From: Bacteroidaceae bacterium
GTDB taxonomy: Bacteria; Bacteroidota; Bacteroidia; Bacteroidales; Bacteroidaceae
Length of the DNA: 64,000 bases
Assembly: GCA_017546505.1 (NCBI GenBank)
Contig: JAFYWV010000018.1
Coordinates: forward strand, 1-64,000
Direction of reading: 5' to 3'
Both the position numbers and the translations under genes were made by a program. A model generated the notes under the pieces. It worked only from the letters and a program-made list of their open reading frames with translations, did no database searches and was not told where the DNA came from. Positions 1 through 8,081 of this stretch are shown here, piece after piece. Each line of letters begins with the position of its first letter. Position 1 is the first letter of the stretch.

Positions 1-1752
1 GTCTTCATTGACTGAAACGGTGTAAGCTTTAACACCATCAGGAATATTAACAGCTACAGGAGCATAGAATGTAGCATAACCTGCAGAAGTAATAGTTACA
101 GGGAGTTCCACTACCGGCTCAATTGTCCAAGAGTGAGTTTCACTGTGTCCATCAAGATCCTGATTACATCTATCAGCACGATTTCCGCTATTATCGTGCA
201 ACCAATTACCATCATTGCTCTTGATTTTGTACTTACCTACAATTGAAGACGCTGAAAAAGTCCAAGTATTTCCGTCTACACCAACATTAGCAATTTCGCG
301 TGTAGCTGTTACATATGTACCTGTATAATAGTTCAAAAGTTTGCCGTTCTCATCAAGATAGAAGATTGTACCTGCAAGATTGTATTCTGCATCAGATTTC
401 ATTGACATCTGACCTACCTTAGCTGTTGCATTACCGTAAATTGAAGATGCATCAATATAATTTCCTGAATTACCCTTGAAACGGTAGTACTTGCCAGCCT
501 CAGGCATATTCAGTGTGTACGAAGCTATTGTTCCATTTACAAGTTCAATATATGCCTCTATGGTTTCAACTGGTGTACTTGCATCAATGCTATTACAAAA
601 TTCCTTCGCACTGCCTAAGAGACTTACTAATTCTTCTTCTGTATAATCGCCACCTGAGTATTCGCCAACGCCATCGCCGATTGTTATTGTAGCAAGCAAA
701 GCCTCAGCCTGTGCAATAGCCTCGGCAAGTGCCTCTTTTGCAGCTGTATTACCAGCTTCAAAAGCAGTAATCTTTGCATCGGCAGCAGCAATTTCTGCTG
801 CATAGGCAGTTGCATCAACAGCAGTGAATGTCATCAATGTAGCAGCAGCTTCATCACTTGTCAACCAACGAACAGAACCGCCTGCGCTGTTTGGAGCCCA
901 ACCGCAAGAGTATGAGAGATAATAATTACCACTCTTAACGCTGACATAATTAGTGTTATTTGCAGTTCTTTCAACCATTACGAAACCGTTGGCAATAGCC
1001 TCAGCACAAGTAACCTTCTCCTGAGCATACTCCTGCAAGAAATACCCCTTACCTATATTGTAGAAATAGACACCCTTCTCGGTTGTCTTCACATACCAAT
1101 GCTTATTGCTTAAAGGATCAACAGAGAGATTATTACCGGTGCAACCACTCAAAGTAATCTCGGTCAAACCAAAATATTCTGCACCATTCCAGGTACCATA
1201 AGCCATAGCACCACGGTTATTGTAATTATTCTTTATGAGATAAACACCATCGGCTACAATTTTGCCATCATCTTCACCGTCACCATTTCCGCCCATATTA
1301 ACCTCAATGAATCCCCAATAACGTTCAATATTGGTTATAAATGTACCTGATGTATGCACTTGCTGATCGGTGTTGTTATTGTACATATAGGCACCAGCAA
1401 CTTTTATTGAATATTTAGTACCATTATCGGTGGAATTGTTATAATCACCAATAACGACATTAGATTCAGTATTACCAATAGTAACATCACCAGAACCTGA
1501 ATAATACAGATAGGTGTCTGTACCATAAACCTTAAGACCGTTTGCAGTCTTTTCAAAAATAGCAGCATCGGACTCATTAGCCGAAACAGCAACACCAGAA
1601 CCACCAGACTTCTGAGCACCCATCAGCCAAGGATACTGGCTATTGTCACCCTTAATTTTGTAATATTTACCGGTCTCCGGCATTACAAAAGCCTGCGCCA
1701 TTGCACCTACTGCAAGGAACAACGATGCAATTAATAAAGTAAATTTTCTCAT
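1..1752 (-). CDS. Secreted Bacteroidales surface protein, C-terminus cut by window edge
   Basis: The frame is open for 584 codons from the ATG at 1752 to base 1 with no stop, so the C-terminus lies outside the window. The protein begins with a signal peptide (MRKFTLLIASLFLAVGAMAQ). Two stretches resemble each other, around a GKYYKIKG or GKYYRFKG motif followed by an N-rich segment, as in ricin-like or beta-trefoil repeats. A helical Ala/Glu-rich linker lies in the middle. The visible end (TSAGYATFYAPVAVNIPDG) resembles a module common in secreted Bacteroidales proteins. A surface or binding role is inferred; no catalytic motif is visible. A -7 box lies at 1802-1809. Confidence 0.8.
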   Translation of the reverse strand, partial: MRKFTLLIASLFLAVGAMAQAFVMPETGKYYKIKGDNSQYPWLMGAQKSGGSGVAVSANESDAAIFEKTANGLKVYGTDTYLYYSGSGDVTIGNTESNVVIGDYNNSTDNGTKYSIKVAGAYMYNNNTDQQVHTSGTFITNIERYWGFIEVNMGGNGDGEDDGKIVADGVYLIKNNYNNRGAMAYGTWNGAEYFGLTEITLSGCTGNNLSVDPLSNKHWYVKTTEKGVYFYNIGKGYFLQEYAQEKVTCAEAIANGFVMVERTANNTNYVSVKSGNYYLSYSCGWAPNSAGGSVRWLTSDEAAATLMTFTAVDATAYAAEIAAADAKITAFEAGNTAAKEALAEAIAQAEALLATITIGDGVGEYSGGDYTEEELVSLLGSAKEFCNSIDASTPVETIEAYIELVNGTIASYTLNMPEAGKYYRFKGNSGNYIDASSIYGNATAKVGQMSMKSDAEYNLAGTIFYLDENGKLLNYYTGTYVTATREIANVGVDGNTWTFSASSIVGKYKIKSNDGNWLHDNSGNRADRCNQDLDGHSETHSWTIEPVVELPVTITSAGYATFYAPVAVNIPDGVKAYTVSVNED

Positions 1753-1801
1753 AAGTTTTTTTAGTTTTTATATTAAAATTTCGTTAATACATAATTCGTT
1801 G

Positions 1802-1809
1802 CAAATATA
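1802..1809 (-). promoter_or_regulatory. -7 box of the secreted-protein promoter
   Basis: The minus strand reads TATATTTG, a perfect Bacteroidetes -7 element (TAnnTTTG), about 50 nt before the start codon at 1752. No TTG lies at the usual 19-21 nt upstream; a run of nine C (1829-1837, G on the coding strand) occupies that place. Confidence 0.6.
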
Positions 1810-1945
1810 TGTATAACCAAACTTTTTACCCCCCCCCAAATTGTTAAAATATGTTAACGCTCAAAAAATAATAATTCTTGTTATACTACACACATTTCTT
1901 GAACAATCATTCAGGGCACCCGTTATATAAAGGACATAAAAAAAC

Positions 1946-2114
1946 GTGGACAACGTTGCAATATCCACTGATGAGGTCTTGGCGTTACCCGGAAGATAGA
2001 TATGCAAGTTGCCCACGCTGTAATACAGCGCGGACATCAACTCTGCTACTAATCTTCCTTTTGATTTAACCGCCAAGTTTGACAAGGACAAGCCTTGCCG
2101 GGGCAAAATGCCCC
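1946..2114. other. Gene-free stretch with nested inverted repeats, possible non-coding RNA
   Basis: No convincing gene lies between 1753 and 2377. The stretch holds several complementary pairs: GTGGA 1946-1950 with TCCAC 1964-1968, CTTGGCG 1978-1984 with CGCCAAG 2071-2077 enclosing CGCTGT 2016-2021 with ACAGCG 2025-2030, and GGGGCA 2100-2105 with TGCCCC 2109-2114. Together they resemble a folded RNA of about 170 nt. It is locally GC-richer than the flanking AT-rich DNA. The strand and family are unknown; a 6S-type or other Bacteroidales RNA is possible but not shown. Confidence 0.3.
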
Positions 2115-2306
2115 CATCAGTTAGGATAGTAAAGCTAATGCGCTATGTTTCTAATATGTCACAACCATCGGTTGCATTTACAAAAATAGTATTTTGGAAA
2201 AACAATACAAAATTTATTAAAAAGAAAAGACAATCCGCGAAGAAAAGACAATAACACTGCTGCGACGTCACCGGTGTCGACTGTTTACCACTCCACAGCA
2301 CGGCAA

Positions 2307-2338
2307 TTTGCATTATTCGTTATCTTTTCGTACTTTCG
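2307..2338 (+). promoter_or_regulatory. fabG promoter
   Basis: TTTG (2307-2310), 20 nt, then TACTTTCG (2331-2338), close to the Bacteroidetes TTTG / TAnnTTTG pattern, 40 nt before the fabG start. Confidence 0.5.
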
Positions 2339-2377
2339 CAACAGACAATGTACCAAACACAATACATTATTATATAT

Positions 2378-3124
2378 ATGAAACTACTTGAAGGAAAGAC
2401 AGCGCTTGTTACAGGAGCGACACGAGGCATCGGCCGTGCCATTGCGGTGAAGTTTGCACAGCAGGGTGCAGACATTGCATTCACATACAGACAGATAAAC
2501 AGCAACGCCGAGGAGCTTATAAAAGAGATTGAGGCGCTTGGCGTAAAATGCAAGGGCTATGCAGCCGATGCTGCCGATTTTTCCGCCACTGATGCTGTGG
2601 TAAAGGATGTTGTCGGTGACTTTGGGCGCATAGACATATTGGTGAACAACGCCGGCATAACAAAGGACGGGCTTATTTTGCGAATGACCGAGGAGCAGTG
2701 GGATGCCGTAATTACCACAAACCTGAAATCGGCATTCAATTTCACCCGTGCCGCAGTTCCGGTGATGGCAAAGCAACGTGGCGGCAGCATTATAAATATG
2801 TCGTCGGTAGTAGGAGAGAACGGCAATGCCGGACAGTGCAACTATTCGGCCTCAAAGGCCGGGCTCATAGGTTTCTCAAAATCCATAGCCAAGGAGATGG
2901 GCCCCCGCGGCATCAGAGCAAACTGCATTGCACCGGGATTTATTGTAACAGATATGACCGCTGCAATCCCCGAGGAGATGCGCAACGAGTGGGCAAAGAC
3001 CATTCCGCTGCGACGCGCCGGAACACCCGATGACGTTGCCGGCGTTGCACTGTTCCTTGCCAGCGATATGTCGGCCTATGTTAGCGGACAAGTAATAAAT
3101 TGCTGTGGCGCAATGAGCTGTTAA
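2378..3124 (+). CDS. fabG: 3-oxoacyl-[acyl-carrier-protein] reductase FabG
   Basis: NADPH-dependent short-chain dehydrogenase that reduces beta-ketoacyl-ACP in cytosolic type II fatty acid synthesis. The 248 residues show the TGATRGIG cofactor loop, the NNAG motif, the catalytic serine in NMSSVVG and the YSASK active-site pair. It ends in CCGAMSC, the style seen in Bacteroidales FabG. The ATG at 2378 gives MKLLEGKTALVTGA and the usual family length; an upstream in-frame ATG at 2348 would add ten hydrophobic residues and is less likely. It stands alone, followed by a terminator, and looks like the last clear host gene before the prophage. Confidence 0.93.
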   Translation: MKLLEGKTALVTGATRGIGRAIAVKFAQQGADIAFTYRQINSNAEELIKEIEALGVKCKGYAADAADFSATDAVVKDVVGDFGRIDILVNNAGITKDGLILRMTEEQWDAVITTNLKSAFNFTRAAVPVMAKQRGGSIINMSSVVGENGNAGQCNYSASKAGLIGFSKSIAKEMGPRGIRANCIAPGFIVTDMTAAIPEEMRNEWAKTIPLRRAGTPDDVAGVALFLASDMSAYVSGQVINCCGAMSC

Positions 3125-3150
3125 ACAACCGTTTATCTTCAACACACATC

Positions 3151-3192
3151 TATTCGGCAAGGCGTGCCCGCTCCTGGCCGAATATTTTTTTT
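3151..3192 (+). terminator. Terminator after fabG
   Basis: TATTCGGC (3151-3158) pairs with GCCGAATA (3177-3184), followed by eight T (3185-3192). It lies 26 bp after the fabG stop. Confidence 0.8.
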
Positions 3193-3369
3193 CACAAAGA
3201 CAAAACAAAAACAGACGTCAAATTGTTATAGAACATACAGTAACCATATCTTGTTTCGGCAACCATACGACCTGAAAACACGCAAAACAGCTTTCATTTG
3301 TTAATATATGTTAACGGGGGGATTTATTTTAATCTCAACAAGTTGTAGAAATATAATCACTTAAAAATG

Positions 3370-3400
3370 TTTGAAATAAAAACACCACAATATATTTTTG
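3370..3400 (+). promoter_or_regulatory. Promoter of the small HTH gene
   Basis: TTTG (3370-3373), 19 nt, TATTTTTG (3393-3400): a full Bacteroidetes-type promoter 40 nt before the start at 3441. The rest of 3193-3369 holds no gene; it contains a TTGTTAA/TTAAC dyad at 3298-3316 that also occurs at 1841-1859. Confidence 0.65.
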
Positions 3401-3440
3401 TGCAATTGTTAAGAGGTTTTAAAACATAATTAGACGCAAG

Positions 3441-3656
3441 ATGGTTCATATTGGCAGTATCATAAAAAAACAATTTGACGCCCAAGAGGGCTCTGTGGCT
3501 TGGTTCGCGAAACAACTATGTTGCGACAGAACGAACATATACAGCATCTTCAAACGCGAAAGCATAGACACAGCCTTGCTTGAAAAAATATCTGTTATAC
3601 TAAACCACGATTTCTTTCAGTATTACAGCAAGGAAATCAACATCGACAACAAGTAA
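3441..3656 (+). CDS. Small HTH DNA-binding protein
   Basis: The 71-residue protein carries a Cro/C1-like helix-turn-helix: SVAWFAKQLCCDRTNIYSIFKR (written here in two parts: SVAWFAKQLCC and DRTNIYSIFKR, residues about 18-40), followed by the recognition-to-dimer region LLEKISVILNHDF. Such short HTH proteins are widespread in Bacteroidales genomes and mobile elements. It has its own promoter and terminator and so is a single-gene unit. Whether it belongs to host or prophage cannot be decided from the sequence; its position beside the repressor suggests the prophage edge. Confidence 0.65.
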   Translation: MVHIGSIIKKQFDAQEGSVAWFAKQLCCDRTNIYSIFKRESIDTALLEKISVILNHDFFQYYSKEINIDNK

Positions 3657-3714
3657 CTATCACGGATATACACAAAGGTGGGGTGAGCTGTTAATTCACC
3701 GCCCTACCCCGGGG

Positions 3715-3748
3715 GAAACGGTAATCTCTGCCCGTTTCTCTCTTTTTT
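3715..3748 (+). terminator. Terminator after the small HTH gene
   Basis: GAAACGG (3715-3721) pairs with CCGTTTC (3732-3738) and is followed by TCTCTTTTTT. Confidence 0.6.
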
Positions 3749-3794
3749 ATAGCCCCGACATTATGTACAAAAACACCAGACCGTGAACGGTTAC

Positions 3795-3857
3795 ACATTG
3801 TATATAAAAGTATAGAGGGGCATTGTCAATGCCCCTCTATACTTTTATATACAATGT
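3795..3857. terminator. Perfect 31-bp inverted repeat, probable bidirectional terminator
   Basis: The arms 3795-3825 and 3827-3857 are exact complements around a single base. The core is GAGGGGCATTG / CAATGCCCCTC, flanked by AAAAG on the left and CTTTT on the right, so each strand shows a GC-rich stem followed by a T-tract. It lies between the plus-strand HTH gene and the convergent minus-strand gene ending at 3910, which fits a bidirectional terminator. Confidence 0.65.
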
Positions 3858-3909
3858 CACTTATTACATCATACCGCCCACAAATTGCTGTATCTAATTG
3901 ATAAACAAA

Positions 3910-4239
3910 TCAATCCGCGTTATCTTGATTTTCTTCCGACAATAAAACGGTTTGGATTGAGCCATTCTTACGGCAAATTTCAGTCAAGGTCGGTACATCT
4001 TCAACTGCTCTATCAATGGCAAGTTCATCGAAGTAAGGGCAATCCAAAATACCATTCCTTTCTGCTTGAGCATAAACCTTACTAAACAATGACGCACGCT
4101 CTTTTTCATCAGCCGGAAATTTATCAGGCACACACAATAAAAGTCTGCACCCCCAGCCAACGCAGTCGGCAGACAGGTGGCACCACGCTTCTGAATTTCT
4201 TTTTCGGCTACATTCTACGATATGCTCTTTCATACCCAT
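3910..4239 (-). CDS. Unknown small protein downstream of the repressor
   Basis: A 109-residue soluble protein of unrecognised family. It is rich in Cys in the first half (VECSRKRNSEAWCHLSADCVGWGCRLLLCV) with no clear metal-site spacing, and acidic in the second half. It follows the repressor gene by 40 nt on the same strand, so the two probably form one lysogenic transcript. MGMKEH (4239) and MKEH (4233) are both possible starts. Confidence 0.5.
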   Translation of the reverse strand: MGMKEHIVECSRKRNSEAWCHLSADCVGWGCRLLLCVPDKFPADEKERASLFSKVYAQAERNGILDCPYFDELAIDRAVEDVPTLTEICRKNGSIQTVLLSEENQDNAD

Positions 4240-4279
4240 TAAATAAGTTTACGCGCGTACATATTAAATAAGCGTTCCG

Positions 4280-4759
4280 TCAGTCTTTTTTTATCCCCAA
4301 AGCCAACTCCTTGGCCTCGATTTCTGACTCACGTTTAATGAGTTCTACCTCTTTTTTCATCAACTCCTGCTCGCGATGCTGGAGCTGGGTTATCTTTTCC
4401 TGAAGAGCATTCTCCTTTTCTGTAACCTGTTCAAACAGACTGATGACCTTATGAAGCATTGCAATGACATCTGTATGCTCATCAACAGGCTTGGCTGTGG
4501 TTTCTTCAACAGGTATTACAACTGGACCTTCACCAGTAAACAAAAAAGTCTTGCTTATTTGAGGAAAGGCATCACAAATAAGATTTGCCACTCCTGGATT
4601 AAACTTCTTTGTCCTACCACGCTGAAGGTCAAAGATTCGCTGGTAGTTGATACCGATTTTACCTGCAAAGGTCGGGGCATTCATACCCACCGCCTTCAAT
4701 ACCTCGTCGATAATCATTCTTGCATCGACATTGTTTTCCGCTTTTTCACTTGGTTTCAT
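4280..4759 (-). CDS. Phage repressor-like HTH protein with C-terminal coiled coil
   Basis: The N-terminal half (about residues 14-60) is an XRE/C1-type helix-turn-helix around FAGKIGINYQRIFDLQRGRT. The C-terminal half (about 95-155) is a long coiled coil of E/K/Q heptads (ENALQEKITQLQHREQELMK), suited to oligomerisation. There is no LexA-type Ser/Lys protease domain, so induction by self-cleavage is not expected. The gene diverges from the early lytic genes across a region with three similar operator sites, the classic place for a lysogeny repressor. It is the best candidate to bind the ATGATTATA motifs found throughout the prophage; this is inference. Confidence 0.7.
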   Translation of the reverse strand: MKPSEKAENNVDARMIIDEVLKAVGMNAPTFAGKIGINYQRIFDLQRGRTKKFNPGVANLICDAFPQISKTFLFTGEGPVVIPVEETTAKPVDEHTDVIAMLHKVISLFEQVTEKENALQEKITQLQHREQELMKKEVELIKRESEIEAKELALGIKKD

Positions 4760-4810
4760 TTCCGTTTCCGCTTAAGTTATACAACATATCATCATTGCTA
4801 CATTGCACAG

Positions 4811-4893
4811 ATGATTATAAATGTTAAATTTATTATTTTGTTGCAAAAATGATTATATTTCCTTGTATTATATTGCGGAAATGATTATATTTG
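4811..4893 (+). promoter_or_regulatory. Divergent control region: three operator-like sites and early promoter
   Basis: Three related sites: ATGATTATA at 4811-4819, ATGATTATATTT at 4849-4860 and ATGATTATATTT at 4881-4892. An early rightward promoter reads TTG (4863-4865), 20 nt, TATATTTG (4886-4893), with the third site lying over its spacer and -7 box. The 309-bp gap 4760-5068 holds no gene. The arrangement between a repressor and the early operon fits an OR-like switch. Confidence 0.65.
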
Positions 4894-5068
4894 CATACGA
4901 AATAATAATAATAACAGTAGCAAAGATAGTATTATTTCGCCCAAATGCAAAATAAGAGACATACCTAAAAGTAACAAATAATGCAAAACAATGGAAATTT
5001 CATTATTTATCACCAAGGCATATCGGGGTTTATACGATATGTAAAATCATACTAAATAACAGAGTGAT

Positions 5069-5272
5069 ATGACAGAGATAGCAAGAAAACCAGTAACATC
5101 AGAACTCAAATCTTTAGGCGTCGGACAGGTTGCAGTGTTCCCGATAGAACAGCTGACATCAGTCAAAGTTACTTGTCATCGCCTTAAGAAAGAATTGGCA
5201 AGAATTCGTTGGGATTGCCGTGTTAGAGAAAACCTCAACGAATACACCGTCATTGTCGAGAGGGTTCGCTAA
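5069..5272 (+). CDS. First early-operon protein, unknown function
   Basis: A basic 67-residue protein (SVKVTCHRLKKELARIRWDCRV) beginning about 175 nt downstream of the early promoter. Its mixed alpha/beta pattern and net charge are compatible with nucleic-acid binding, but I do not recognise a family. The next gene begins 12 nt later, so they are co-transcribed. Confidence 0.5.
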   Translation: MTEIARKPVTSELKSLGVGQVAVFPIEQLTSVKVTCHRLKKELARIRWDCRVRENLNEYTVIVERVR

Positions 5273-5284
5273 TAACCTAACGCA

Positions 5285-5671
5285 ATGGAATTAAGTAAAG
5301 TTGAAGAACAGATTGCCGAAACATACTGCCACGGATATACCGACAAGGAAGTATCCGAGATTGTAGACAAGCCTGTATGGACTGTACGCACACATAAAAA
5401 GCACATATATACCAAGTTAGGAATATCAACAACGCACGAATTAGTCTTATATATGGTAGCCAAATACCTGAAGCACCCCTGGGACTTATCCGAGTTACGA
5501 AAGAGAGGCTTGAGTGCCATTATGTGCTTGATAATGATATTCAACATTTACATATCACTTGACAATGACATCTACAATGACGATGATGAATTCTGCAGGT
5601 TGTCACGTCGAGCAAAAATAGAAACGAGATTTAGAACCAGAATTAGAAGCAAGAGAGAAAATGAGCTCTGA
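5285..5671 (+). CDS. LuxR-type HTH protein with a membrane segment
   Basis: Residues 3-60 form a GerE/LuxR C-terminal helix-turn-helix (TDKEVSEIVDKPVWTVRTHK then IYTKLGISTTHEL). There is no N-terminal receiver or autoinducer domain. Residues 75-92 (GLSAIMCLIMIFNIYISL) are a likely transmembrane helix, followed by a highly basic tail. Such truncated LuxR proteins recur in Bacteroidales phages and conjugative elements. It overlaps the next gene by 11 nt, pointing to translational coupling. Confidence 0.65.
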   Translation: MELSKVEEQIAETYCHGYTDKEVSEIVDKPVWTVRTHKKHIYTKLGISTTHELVLYMVAKYLKHPWDLSELRKRGLSAIMCLIMIFNIYISLDNDIYNDDDEFCRLSRRAKIETRFRTRIRSKRENEL

Positions 5672-5936
5672 CGAATTGTTGGCATACAAATTCGCTTCGC
5701 TTGAGCAGAGGCTTGAAAGCGTTGTTTTCTCCTACCGAAAAGCAGTTAAGATTGTCGGTGGGGAAAAACGACTGGAACGCCTATTGCTTGATGGAAAAAT
5801 CAGGTACGAAAAACCTGAAGGAAGCCGAAATAGTATGTGGCAATTCAATGCAGCCGACGTTATCCGCAATGTCAAGCCTGCAAAACGCGAAACTCTCCAG
5901 CATACAAGATATAATCATTTATGCAAGGTTATATAG
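5661..5936 (+). CDS. Small DNA-binding-like protein, unknown
   Basis: A 91-residue basic protein. The middle (YRKAVKIVGGEKRLERLLLDGKIRYEKPEGSRN) looks like the winged helix of excisionase/MerR-type folds, in which a helix is followed by a GKIRY hairpin. It overlaps the preceding LuxR-type gene. A regulatory or excisionase role is possible but unproven. Confidence 0.5.
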   Translation: MSSDELLAYKFASLEQRLESVVFSYRKAVKIVGGEKRLERLLLDGKIRYEKPEGSRNSMWQFNAADVIRNVKPAKRETLQHTRYNHLCKVI

Positions 5937-5987
5937 TTTATTTTATTATATTTTCAATTTATTCATCAACCATTTAATTTAATCACT

Positions 5988-6935
5988 ATGGGACTTATCA
6001 AGAAGCCTAATGAACTGAACGTTCAGACAAAAATCAAGATGCTAATCTTCGGCCAAGCCGGAATGGGAAAAACAACACTGGCATTGAGTGCTCCAAATCC
6101 TCTTTTGGTGGATTTCGACAATGGTGTAAATCGCGTGAACTACGCGCACATCAAGGACACTGTTCAGATTGAGAAGTACGAGGACATCCTCGTTTTGCTC
6201 AGCCAAGAAGACCTCACACCCTATGACACATTGGTCATCGACACCGGTGGCAAGATGCTTGATGCTATGACATCATATATCATTCGCCAGAATCCTAAAA
6301 TGGGACGAACCAACGGTATGCTCACACAAAGTGGCTACGGCCAGCGTAAGGCTGAATTTACAAACTTACTTCGTATGATTGAAGACAAGAAGAAGGACGT
6401 TGTATTTGTAGCACACAGACAGACTACAATGGACGGCGAGGAAACACGCTACATTCCACAATTTGGCGGAAGCAACTACGATGCACTTGTGACCGAGTTG
6501 GACTTGGTAGGCTATCTTGAGGCGTATGGCAACAAGAGAACCATCACATTTGAGCCTACATCAAGAAATGAGGGTAAGAACACTTGTAATTTACCACCAG
6601 TAATGGAAATCCCTATCATTGTAGATCAGGCAGGAAACTGTATCGCAGAAAATGACTTCCTTGAGACACAGGTGTTCAAATACTACCGCGAAAGACTCAT
6701 TGAGCGTTCCGTTGAGGGTGAGGCATACAAAGCCTTGATGAAAGAGATTGAGGATGCAATTAGCAAGGTAAATAACGCTGATTTGGCAAACAAGTTCATT
6801 GCCGACATTGACAAGTACAAGCACATCGGCAATTCGAGAGTGATAGCAGTAAAAAAGATGCACGAGAAATGCACTCATCAGTTGGGATTGACTTTCGTAC
6901 AAAAAGACAAGAAATATGTCGCAAAAGCCGATTAA
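5988..6935 (+). CDS. Sak4-like RecA-fold ATPase (phage recombinase)
   Basis: A 315-residue P-loop ATPase with Walker A GQAGMGKTT (residues 22-30) and a Walker B-like strand TLVIDTGG (81-88). The layout, with Walker A near the N-terminus and the DEDLVxxLE-like segment TELDLVGYL, matches the AAA_24/Sak4 family of phage single-strand annealing or RecA-like recombination proteins. The next gene is a PD-(D/E)XK nuclease overlapping by 20 nt, a pairing typical of phage recombination modules. It probably acts in recombination-dependent replication. Confidence 0.75.
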   Translation: MGLIKKPNELNVQTKIKMLIFGQAGMGKTTLALSAPNPLLVDFDNGVNRVNYAHIKDTVQIEKYEDILVLLSQEDLTPYDTLVIDTGGKMLDAMTSYIIRQNPKMGRTNGMLTQSGYGQRKAEFTNLLRMIEDKKKDVVFVAHRQTTMDGEETRYIPQFGGSNYDALVTELDLVGYLEAYGNKRTITFEPTSRNEGKNTCNLPPVMEIPIIVDQAGNCIAENDFLETQVFKYYRERLIERSVEGEAYKALMKEIEDAISKVNNADLANKFIADIDKYKHIGNSRVIAVKKMHEKCTHQLGLTFVQKDKKYVAKAD

Positions 6936-7686
6936 ATACAGGTTCTACGCCACTTTGTTGGACGCTTTCCAGAATTATTTGGACTCGGAGAAGAATTACT
7001 CAACATTCTACAGCTCCGACAATCCCTCATTGTCTTGCGATGAGTACGAAGAGAAAGTTTTCAAGGAATTCATCGACAAGCTCAATCGCGTACCTTTTTC
7101 AAGCGAGGCCGCAGATAGGGGGACTGCGTTCAACGAAGTTGTGGACTGTTTAATCTCCAATACCAAGAGCGAGAAATGCGAATTCACGATAGATGAGACT
7201 CTTGGCAACGTGTTTGCCATCTACAAAAATCAACAATTCGTGTTTCCGCTCAAATTGTGTCGTGAATTTGCTGAATATTACCAAGGAGGCATATCGCAGG
7301 TCTTTGTTTCAGGAACTATTGAAACCAAGTATGGCACTGTTGAATTGTATGGCTACATCGACGAATTATTGCCGTTCACAATTCACGACATAAAAACAAC
7401 AAAGCATTATCAGTCATCGAAATTCCTCCATCATTGGCAACACAAGGTATACCCCTATTGCCTTTCCCAACAAGGGTGTGAGAACTGGCTATTTGAATAC
7501 AATGTAACCGATTTCAATGAAACATTTACCGAAAGCTATAGCTATGAGCCCGGCAAATATATTCCCGACCTCATCGACCACTGCGAAAGACTTATTGAGT
7601 TCCTTGAGAGTTACAGACATTTGATAACAGACAGGAAACTATTCAATCTACCAGATGAACACACAAGCGATACTGATAAAGAATGA
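6916..7686 (+). CDS. PD-(D/E)XK exonuclease of the recombination module
   Basis: A 256-residue Cas4/RecB-type nuclease candidate. The core motif is D149 in YGYID, then D158-x-K160 in HDIK, with a preceding RGTAFNEVVD segment that corresponds to the RecB-family RGxxxH motif with Asn in place of His. No four-Cys iron-sulphur cluster is visible. The overlap with the ATPase upstream suggests an exonuclease/recombinase pair that makes and anneals single-stranded ends. Confidence 0.68.
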   Translation: MSQKPIKYRFYATLLDAFQNYLDSEKNYSTFYSSDNPSLSCDEYEEKVFKEFIDKLNRVPFSSEAADRGTAFNEVVDCLISNTKSEKCEFTIDETLGNVFAIYKNQQFVFPLKLCREFAEYYQGGISQVFVSGTIETKYGTVELYGYIDELLPFTIHDIKTTKHYQSSKFLHHWQHKVYPYCLSQQGCENWLFEYNVTDFNETFTESYSYEPGKYIPDLIDHCERLIEFLESYRHLITDRKLFNLPDEHTSDTDKE

Positions 7687-8062
7687 GACGGAGGGAGTTC
7701 GCATAAATCGCTCAATCGTAACAATGATAAACGAACTTCCCTCTGGTAAATACAGAATTGTCATCGAGGAGCAGAAGCAGTTATGTTCCGTGCCGCAACG
7801 CAAACTTATGTGGATGTGGTTCACTTTTCTTGAACGCGAAACAGGAACGTCACGCACATATTGGCACGACTATTTCTGCAAGTTGTTTCTTGATGATGAT
7901 TTTATCAGCACCAAGGATTTGTCAAGTGTACAGATGGCACATTTTATGAACCAGATACAGGCCGAAGTTGCCGTTGAATGGGGATACAATCTGCCATTGC
8001 CTGAAGACAAGGATGCACCTGAAAGATTCAATGAATTTGTCCGTGAGTACCAATACAGATAG
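7655..8062 (+). CDS. NinB/Orf-like recombination protein
   Basis: A 135-residue protein with the pattern RIVIEEQKQLCSVPQRKLMW, close to the lambda Orf (NinB) signature of a beta strand, a charged turn and S-x-x-Q-x-K/R-x-W. NinB proteins load recombinases on SSB-coated DNA. It overlaps the nuclease gene by 32 nt. The family assignment rests on pattern only, but the position in a recombination operon agrees. Confidence 0.5.
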   Translation: MNTQAILIKNETEGVRINRSIVTMINELPSGKYRIVIEEQKQLCSVPQRKLMWMWFTFLERETGTSRTYWHDYFCKLFLDDDFISTKDLSSVQMAHFMNQIQAEVAVEWGYNLPLPEDKDAPERFNEFVREYQYR

Positions 8063-8081
8063 TAACCGTAAATTATAAACA

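Noticed and set aside
1404..1619. A hydrophobic 71-codon antisense frame within the secreted-protein gene
   Set aside because: It lies in a low-complexity shadow of the real minus-strand gene, has no ribosome site, and matches no known membrane protein.
2384..3208. Long antisense frames over fabG
   Set aside because: They are mirror frames of a clear enzyme gene and show no domain or start context.
3125..3440. Attachment site attL of the prophage
   Set aside because: No tRNA end or integrase was found, and the right end of the prophage is outside the window, so a core repeat cannot be matched.
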